The notes under the pieces: model-generated
Seen by the model: the letters and a program-made list of their open reading frames with translations, nothing else
Databases searched by the model: none
Told to the model about the DNA's origin: nothing
Assembly: GCF_013170805.1 (NCBI RefSeq)
Contig: NZ_CP051294.1
Span: 1 to 64,000, forward strand
Source: Mesorhizobium sp. NZP2077
GTDB lineage: Bacteria; Pseudomonadota; Alphaproteobacteria; Rhizobiales; Rhizobiaceae
DNA length: 64,000 nt
Direction: 5' to 3'
In this document: positions 58,672-64,000 of the stretch, piece after piece
Layout of the letters: every line of letters begins with the position of its first letter
How positions within the stretch are numbered: position 1 is the stretch's first letter
Made by a program: the position numbers and the translations under genes

Positions 58672-60537
58672 TCACCGGACACTATCGCTCTCCCCAGCCA
58701 GCCCCCGGAGGATTCGATCGCATTCCAGGATGCGCTCTTGAGCGAGTTCACGGCTTTCATCGTCGAGGGCAGGATGCCGAAGCAACTGAGCATTGCGCAC
58801 CTTTCGATCCTCCCAGACCGCTCTATGGCGCTCGCTTACCGCAAAATTGGCGCAGCGGGCGCATACGCTCTGTGTGCGGAGCACCGCATTCGGTCCATGA
58901 TCATCACCCTGGCAGGCGGAATGTTCGCGGCGATAGAGGCAGTAACCCCAGTCACACACGCCGAGCACCATACCGCTGTCTTTCACGATGAAGTCTATAT
59001 ACTCACCCAGGTCGCCATCATGTGTGCGGCCTCGGAACGGTGATCGCGACGCGATCATGCGCCCGGCATGGCCCGACAGATTTGACGCCGTCAGAAGGTC
59101 CTCCAGCGCTGCCCGCGTTTCCTTCAGGATCTCGTCGTTGATCAATTCGGCGAGTTCGTAGTCCGTGCCGACATAAGCGGTGTCGGTCATCACCCGGCTG
59201 ACGTGCCCGAGATGCTCCTGGAGGGCATGAAGGCCTGTCCTGTCCCGCTTGCCGATGAAGCGTGCGAACGTCTTCCGTCCTTGATGCGCGTTGAGGTGCC
59301 AGGGCTTTCCTTGATGGAGCGGCAGGTCGAGCATCGTTCGAAAGCTGCTGTTCAGCCGGCCGCCGAAGGCTCCACTGTGTGGGATGCCGATAGGCTGTCG
59401 CAGCAGCGTTGGATCCCGCGTCAGCATCCACAAATTGTCTGTCCCAAGCTTCTTGCGGATGGGTGCCGACAACCGCTCCAGCACGTCGATGACGCGGACC
59501 ACGGGTTCGGGTGCGATCCAGCGGTGAGGCTGACCACCGTCGCCTGTCGCCATCTTGTAAATCCGTCCATGCAGATAGGTGACCTGCTGACCATCAGGAC
59601 CGATATGGCGCTCTATGCATCCGGCCTCGAGCCCGAGGATTTCTGAGACCCGCGCGCCGACGAGCCAGGCGATCACCACGAAGCAGGCATCGTAGATGCG
59701 CTCGATCAAGGCATGGATGCCTTTCAACTGCACGACCGGCGCGTGCCAGGGACTGTCTTCATTCGGCAAGGTGGAGAAGGTGAAGTCGTCGAGCATCCGG
59801 TGAGCCTGTCCTTCGTCCCCAGGCGTCGGCCTCTTGCCGTCAATCCGATAGGCATAGGCAACCGCCGCCGAATCGCGGAGCGCGATCACGTCGTCAGCTG
59901 GCGTGCCGATGAGCCGCAAAGCCCCGCCGATCAGCGCCGTTGCAACCGGGTCGGGTGTGTAGGGAAAGCCTCGCTCCTGCCGATCGAGGCGCGGAAGTCG
60001 GGGCCCGTGTTCATCCAGGAATCTCCGAAGATCATTCGGAACGCCATCAATCAGCTTCTCCCGTTGGGCATGGAGGCGCGACAGCATCGACAGATAGCCG
60101 GCCCGGGTGGCAAGCGACAGCGCTTCGCCCTTCCGTCCCGGGCGCTCCCGCAATGTTGTCATGAACCGGCCGGCAGCACTGGCATCAAGCTGACCGAAGC
60201 AGTCATACCTTTCACTGACCATCCAGCAGATCAGAACGCGTATCTGATTGAAGATCGAGATCAGGGAACCAGGTCCAAGTCTTCGCTTGCCCGCCGGTGG
60301 ATCGGTCCTGAGCGACCACAGGAAGCATTTGACGGTTTCGCGCAGCGCCGTCCATGTCGGGTCGCTGAACCGGCTGCCGTCGGGAAGCTCGAATGTCCAG
60401 CCGATCGTCCGGCTGCTGTCGGTCACGCCTGGCCGGGTGAGATCGAAGCGCCATATGTCGTCATCCCAGGTCGACGTCGAGGAGATCGAGCGTGGTAGGA
60501 CGGAAGTATTTTGCAGGACCGTTGCTGTCTGAACCAT
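58672..60537 (-). CDS. Tyrosine recombinase, large, with C-terminal zinc-finger-like region
   Basis: This is a 621-aa integrase. Catalytic residues are in order: Arg in GARVSEILGL, then HQGRKTFARF (H-x-x-R), GHVSRVMTDTAYVG (H and Tyr). The C-terminus has a cysteine cluster (CDWGYC, CQGDD and CARCANFAVS), likely zinc-binding. It resembles TnpB of Tn554. It starts four bases after the stop of the next recombinase and is followed by the DUF6262 gene, so all are one operon. Confidence 0.86.
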   Translation of the reverse strand: MVQTATVLQNTSVLPRSISSTSTWDDDIWRFDLTRPGVTDSSRTIGWTFELPDGSRFSDPTWTALRETVKCFLWSLRTDPPAGKRRLGPGSLISIFNQIRVLICWMVSERYDCFGQLDASAAGRFMTTLRERPGRKGEALSLATRAGYLSMLSRLHAQREKLIDGVPNDLRRFLDEHGPRLPRLDRQERGFPYTPDPVATALIGGALRLIGTPADDVIALRDSAAVAYAYRIDGKRPTPGDEGQAHRMLDDFTFSTLPNEDSPWHAPVVQLKGIHALIERIYDACFVVIAWLVGARVSEILGLEAGCIERHIGPDGQQVTYLHGRIYKMATGDGGQPHRWIAPEPVVRVIDVLERLSAPIRKKLGTDNLWMLTRDPTLLRQPIGIPHSGAFGGRLNSSFRTMLDLPLHQGKPWHLNAHQGRKTFARFIGKRDRTGLHALQEHLGHVSRVMTDTAYVGTDYELAELINDEILKETRAALEDLLTASNLSGHAGRMIASRSPFRGRTHDGDLGEYIDFIVKDSGMVLGVCDWGYCLYRREHSACQGDDHGPNAVLRTQSVCARCANFAVSERHRAVWEDRKVRNAQLLRHPALDDESRELAQERILECDRILRGLAGESDSVR

Positions 60538-60541
60538 GGTT

Positions 60542-62308
60542 TCATTCCAGCGCTGGCAAGGCGGGCAACGAGGCCATCAGGGCTCGCGCGTCACCATGAA
60601 GTTCGGCAGGGAAGTCGGGCAGAATGCCACCGGCCAGACGATCGTGGCTGGGCTTGTAGATCAGCGCCCACCGCTGCGGGTCGAGGCGCGTGCGCGCCTT
60701 TTCCAGTTGTTCAATCGCCAGAAGGATGCGCGCGAGATGGATTGCATCGATCGGCACCACCAAGCCCGGACAGGACAGGCAGCCGCCGAAGTTTGGACAG
60801 AGCTTTTCCCCGCCTGCCATCGGATCAGTACAGCGATGGCCGAATGTCTCTGCGGCAAGAGCCGGCGCTGACGGACATGGCCCGGATTCGCCACGGGATT
60901 CGAGGATCCAGGCCACCATCATCGCCTGTAACCTCGCAATGGTCTCGTGCTGGAGCGCTCGGCTTTGATCTCCCCTGATATAGCGATCCGTCAATTCCGC
61001 GCTGCCATGATTAAGCACGGTCTGCGCCGCGCGCACGTCCCCGCCCGATGCCCGGTAATGCTCGATGGCGACGCTGCCCCGGAACATCCTCGTGTGGAAG
61101 CGCGGCAGCGCCATGCGCAACTGATCGGGATGGTCTGCATTCCATGCATCGACACGCCGGTTTGCCCGCTCGATGAATCGAGCCATGGCGCCTTCGAGGG
61201 TCGTGCGCTGGATGACGCTGATGCTCTGGCCTGACCTGCGCATCAGGAACAACCGATCCCTTTCGCTCGCAGGTGCGTGCGCCGCCAGTGGGGCGGTCAT
61301 TTTCAGCAGCTTGTCGATGAGATTGGGTGCCGCATAGCGCCGACGGCGATCGAAGGATCGGCGCTGCGAGCGTTTGACCATGTGACCGGCGCGCCCCTTC
61401 TGCCAGTCGATCATCGTCCGATGTTCGATCAAGGGATGCGGCTCGATGCAATCGCGGTCGATAAGCCGAAGCGCCTCGACGTTTCCCGCCGTCTGGATCG
61501 CGATGGCGATGAAGAAGGGCGCCAGACAGTCGGGTGTTGCATGAAGGTGGCGTTCGAACCTGTCGTGCCCACCATGAAGATGTAACCTGCGACCGAACCG
61601 ATCCGGCATGGCACGACGCGACGGCATCACGCCATGCCCGAGGCGATGGAATTCCCGCAGCATCGCTTCAAAGCCATCCGGATCGTCACTCTCCGTCGGA
61701 GCCGCAAGCAATCGCCGCCCTTCCTCGAACTGTGCCCAGGCATCGTCGATCTCTTCATAGCAGGACCGCAAGACAGCCTTGAGCTGCGAGCCGGACAGCC
61801 GGCGGCCTTCCTTCGGAGCATGCCGGCCGGGAAAAGGATTGAAGGGGAAGGATGGCCCGGTCGGCAGCAGATCGGGCCGTCGCCTCGCGATCCACTCTGT
61901 CAGAAGCTTGACCGGCTGATAGCGATTGTGACGCAGGCCCGGAGCACAGGGTTTTCCGGTTCGCGAAGGCAAGGCATCCAGCCACAATATGTATCGGCCG
62001 AACAGTTCGGTCGTTAAATTAGGAGGCGACTGAACACTGCCGCCTTCGGCGAGAAAGCGGGCGAAGAACTTCAGTGCGTTCCAGCATTGATGACGCGTGG
62101 CAGGTGACGACGCCGTATGATGTCCACGGAACGCCTCGGCGTAGGGAGCAACAAGCTCGGCCGGAAGATTGAGTTGCCCGAGGTCGAACCGTTGCACCAG
62201 CTCGCCCCACGCATCCCGGAACAGCACGATCGGTCCGCTTTCGATCGACACCGTTGGCTCGGCCTCACCTGATAGCCGACGGTCGATGCGACGGCGCTCA
62301 CTACGCAT
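60542..62308 (-). CDS. Tyrosine recombinase-like protein, second
   Basis: This is a 588-aa protein with the C-terminal catalytic fold. HTRMFRGSVA (H-x-x-R) and LNHGSAELTDRYIRG (H, Tyr) are in place. The first arginine, expected in a TGxRxxEL context, is not there: the segment reads QTAGNVEALRL. It also has a C-terminal cysteine cluster (CTDPMAGGEKLCPNFGGCLSC). It overlaps the upstream recombinase by eight bases. Loss of the arginine may be a family trait of one subunit in a multi-recombinase complex or a sign of inactivity. Confidence 0.83.
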   Translation of the reverse strand: MRSERRRIDRRLSGEAEPTVSIESGPIVLFRDAWGELVQRFDLGQLNLPAELVAPYAEAFRGHHTASSPATRHQCWNALKFFARFLAEGGSVQSPPNLTTELFGRYILWLDALPSRTGKPCAPGLRHNRYQPVKLLTEWIARRRPDLLPTGPSFPFNPFPGRHAPKEGRRLSGSQLKAVLRSCYEEIDDAWAQFEEGRRLLAAPTESDDPDGFEAMLREFHRLGHGVMPSRRAMPDRFGRRLHLHGGHDRFERHLHATPDCLAPFFIAIAIQTAGNVEALRLIDRDCIEPHPLIEHRTMIDWQKGRAGHMVKRSQRRSFDRRRRYAAPNLIDKLLKMTAPLAAHAPASERDRLFLMRRSGQSISVIQRTTLEGAMARFIERANRRVDAWNADHPDQLRMALPRFHTRMFRGSVAIEHYRASGGDVRAAQTVLNHGSAELTDRYIRGDQSRALQHETIARLQAMMVAWILESRGESGPCPSAPALAAETFGHRCTDPMAGGEKLCPNFGGCLSCPGLVVPIDAIHLARILLAIEQLEKARTRLDPQRWALIYKPSHDRLAGGILPDFPAELHGDARALMASLPALPALE

Positions 62309-63443
62309 CGTCGATCACGCGCCCGTAGAGGTACTCGATCGTCTCGGCGATCTCGTCTCCATGCAATTCGACGCAGCGCAGATAGATCGCCGTCGTCTCA
62401 AGCGAGGCGTGACCAAGCAAGACCTGGAGGACCTTCAGGGGATTGATATCGGGATTGCGTTGCGCTTCCGCCTGTAGCCGCACCAGCATGACCGTCGCGA
62501 AGGTGTGACGCAGCCAGTGGGCAGAGCCGTCCAATCCCGCCGCGGCAAAGCCACGCGCGAATACGGCCGACAGCCGGGCTTTGGTGACGGGCAGGCCACG
62601 CCTATTGAGGAAGAGGGTCTTCAACGGCGCGTAGTCTGGGTCTCGCCGTCGCAACCGCGTTATCAGCGCCGCGCGGTTTTCTCCGATATACCAGTTTGTG
62701 CGGTCGATGAGCCTCAGCGGTGGGTAGATTGTGCGCCTTCTGCTGCCCTTCGTAACGGTGAGCGGGATCCCCACCAGCGGGTGATCCTCCATGTGCAGTT
62801 TGTCGCTGCGCGGCACCTGATCCACCGTGAGCGCACACAGCTCCATCCGTCGCATGCCACTGGTCACCGCCCATTCCGCGATCAACCGATAGGGCATGTC
62901 GAGAGCGGCCAGCAGTCGGTGAAGATCGCCGAGACGCAGCGGCCGAGGCAAGGTTTCATATTCGGCGACCGTCAGCATATTTCCCGGCGCGGGCTTGCCC
63001 GCCGCGTGGGCAAGAAAGCCCTTTGAGGCAGTTCTGACCGGCGGCGCGTCCCGATAGCTGAACGGAAGTTCGTCAATCATGTTGCGGCGATGCGCCCAGG
63101 CATAGAAGCGGCAGACCGACCGCACCCTGTCATTGATGGTGGATCGCGCATAAGGCCTTCCCGTATACGGGCTCGGCGTCTCGAGCATCCTGTTGCGGTA
63201 GGCCAGAATGGTGCCTTCATCGACCGTGTCCCAAGACAGATCCGATTGTTCGAGCGTGTCGAACCAGTCGTAAAGATGCTCGCCATAGGTTCGGACCGTT
63301 TCCGGCGAGTGTGCCCGCAACTCAGCCTGCTCGATCAGATAAGCGAAGGCAGGTTCGATGATCTGCATCTGATTGGAAAGGAGAAGGGGAAACTCGGCCG
63401 GGATTGGAGGATGGCCAGGCACAGCACGAACGATCATTGCCAT
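62301..63443 (-). CDS. Tyrosine recombinase, TnpA-like
   Basis: This is the first gene of the recombinase operon. It carries a SAM-like N-terminal domain (SPETVRTYGEHLYDWFDTLE, TINDRVRSVCRFYAWA) and the complete catalytic set: TSGMRRMELCAL (Arg), TVTKGSRRRT (Lys), HWLRHTFATVML (H-x-x-R), LLGHASLETTAIYL (H and Tyr). I take the start at ATG 63443 (MAMIVRAVPGHP), giving 380 aa; the longer frame to 63551 has an arginine-rich N-terminus unlike the family. It starts about 180 bp inside the right end. Confidence 0.87.
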   Translation of the reverse strand: MAMIVRAVPGHPPIPAEFPLLLSNQMQIIEPAFAYLIEQAELRAHSPETVRTYGEHLYDWFDTLEQSDLSWDTVDEGTILAYRNRMLETPSPYTGRPYARSTINDRVRSVCRFYAWAHRRNMIDELPFSYRDAPPVRTASKGFLAHAAGKPAPGNMLTVAEYETLPRPLRLGDLHRLLAALDMPYRLIAEWAVTSGMRRMELCALTVDQVPRSDKLHMEDHPLVGIPLTVTKGSRRRTIYPPLRLIDRTNWYIGENRAALITRLRRRDPDYAPLKTLFLNRRGLPVTKARLSAVFARGFAAAGLDGSAHWLRHTFATVMLVRLQAEAQRNPDINPLKVLQVLLGHASLETTAIYLRCVELHGDEIAETIEYLYGRVIDDA

Positions 63444-63604
63444 GGCGCACGTCTCCAAGGGGTCTGGATCAGCGCCGCGCCGGGAAATCCGCTCCGGGCT
63501 TCGGCTACGCCTCCGCCCTGCGCGGATCTCCCGGCGCAATGCTGGAGGCACGCCGATGCTCCCTTCAGGGCGTCTGCGCTATCGTTTCATACAAGACTAT
63601 CAGG

Positions 63605-63626
63605 ACAGTTCCGTGACGTGATCTAT
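63605..63626 (-). repeat. Right end arm of the element
   Basis: On the minus strand it starts ATAGATCA and reaches AACTGT, mirroring the left arm. It lies directly next to the second CCGGGC. The 177 bp between it and the TnpA-like start hold no gene and probably the operon promoter. Confidence 0.55.
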
Positions 63627-63632
63627 CCGGGC
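63627..63632 (+). repeat. CCGGGC at right junction of the insertion
   Basis: Second copy of the hexamer. The DUF932 frame continues directly after it. Confidence 0.75.
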
Positions 63633-64000
63633 GTCCTCGACTGGTCGACGGGAATCTACAATCCCAATGTCGATATCTCGAAGGACACAACGACGCTTTA
63701 TGCGTCTGATCGTGACATCTTCTTGTTTCTGGTCGACGACCTCAATCCGATTGAAGCCGGCAGGCTGCCGAACGGAGAGCCGGATCTCTACTTCCGTGGT
63801 TTCTATTGCTGGAACTCCGAAGTTGGTGCCCGTACACTCGGAATCGCCAGCTTCTATCTGCGCGCCGTGTGTCAGAACCGCAATTTGTGGGGCGTCGAAG
63901 ATTTCGAGGAAATCACCATCCGGCACTCCAAATATGCCGCTTCGCGCTTCGCCCTCGAAGCGGAGCCGGCGCTGATCCAGTTCGCGGACTCCTCGCCGAT
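63633..64000 (+). pseudogene. DUF932 protein, 3' part, runs off the window
   Basis: This is the continuation of the DUF932 gene after the insertion. In the frame set by CCGGGC it reads VLDWSTGIYNPNVDISKDTT, then FLVDDLNPIEAG, LYFRGFYCWNSEVGA and NLWGVEDFEEITIRH, the conserved second half of the family, with no stop up to the window end. It has no ribosome site or start of its own and is probably not translated. Confidence 0.88.

Larger units (their letters stand above)
57268..63626. mobile_element. Tn554/RIT-like element, 6359 bp
   Basis: An element carrying three consecutive tyrosine recombinases and a DUF6262/TnpC-like gene, plus an ArdC-like gene, lies exactly inside a DUF932 gene. Removing 57268-63626 and one CCGGGC copy restores the DUF932 frame. 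The ends carry imperfect inverted arms: TAGGTCA then AACTGT at the left and, on the other strand, TAGATCA then AACTGT at the right. Tn554 and RIT elements use sets of tyrosine recombinases and leave short core sequences, as here. The size of the recombinases (416, 588 and 621 aa) and the extra small protein fit the Tn554 group better than classical RIT. Confidence 0.82.

Overview
The window looks like the start of a repABC plasmid (or chromid) of a Mesorhizobium-like alphaproteobacterium of the Rhizobiales. It opens on the repA start codon and runs through repA-repB-repC with a typical antisense RNA between repB and repC. The rhizobial assignment rests on family-level markers recognised by eye (DUF1403-ScpB pair, DUF982, phasin, DUF932 and ArdC-like genes). 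No database search was run.

Layout. 1-5.7 kb: replication and partition (repABC, DUF1403 protein, plasmid ScpB). 5.9-22.6 kb: a defence-like island, all on the minus strand. In transcription order it holds an AbiEi/AbiEii-type toxin-antitoxin pair, a sigma-like factor, an unknown protein, an ImmA/IrrE-UvrD helicase fusion, a triple ubiquitin-like protein, a ThiF/E1-like enzyme, a DUF6527 protein, then an AddB-like/AddA-like helicase-nuclease pair and an HNH protein. Six of the junctions overlap by a few bases or have almost no gap, so much of this is probably one or two transcripts. The ubiquitin-like part resembles the multi-ubiquitin/ThiF/DUF6527 operons described by comparative genomics and recently called Bub. 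22.7-28.1 kb: small membrane/SH3 proteins and a TerY-P-like triad (VWA, PP2C phosphatase, kinase with helix-hairpin-helix).

28.3-52.9 kb: a large catabolic region. Minus-strand genes encode a TIM-barrel isomerase, glutathione-dependent formaldehyde dehydrogenase, two FCD-type GntR regulators, a three-part oxygenase (di-iron hydroxylase-like protein, Rieske ferredoxin, ferredoxin reductase), a ProC-like reductase, an aspartate-dehydrogenase-like enzyme and an ectoine-type polar amino acid ABC transporter. Divergent plus-strand genes encode an M24 creatinase/ectoine-hydrolase-like enzyme, a GatC/AtzG-like small protein with its amidase, heterotetrameric sarcosine oxidase (soxBDAG), threonine aldolase, a threonine/serine dehydratase, PurU and a class V aminotransferase. 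Taken together this suggests uptake and stepwise breakdown of an N-methylated nitrogen compound, with formaldehyde and folate one-carbon units handled by FrmA, SoxABDG and PurU. The actual substrate cannot be read from the sequence.

53-64 kb: a truncated CYTH-CHAD gene, a phasin, a candidate small RNA with an anti-Shine-Dalgarno loop, DUF982 and other small genes. A DUF932 gene follows, interrupted by a 6.36 kb Tn554/RIT-like element that carries three tyrosine recombinases, a DUF6262/TnpC-like protein and an ArdC-like antirestriction protein. Its ends can be placed to the base because the DUF932 reading frame resumes on the far side.
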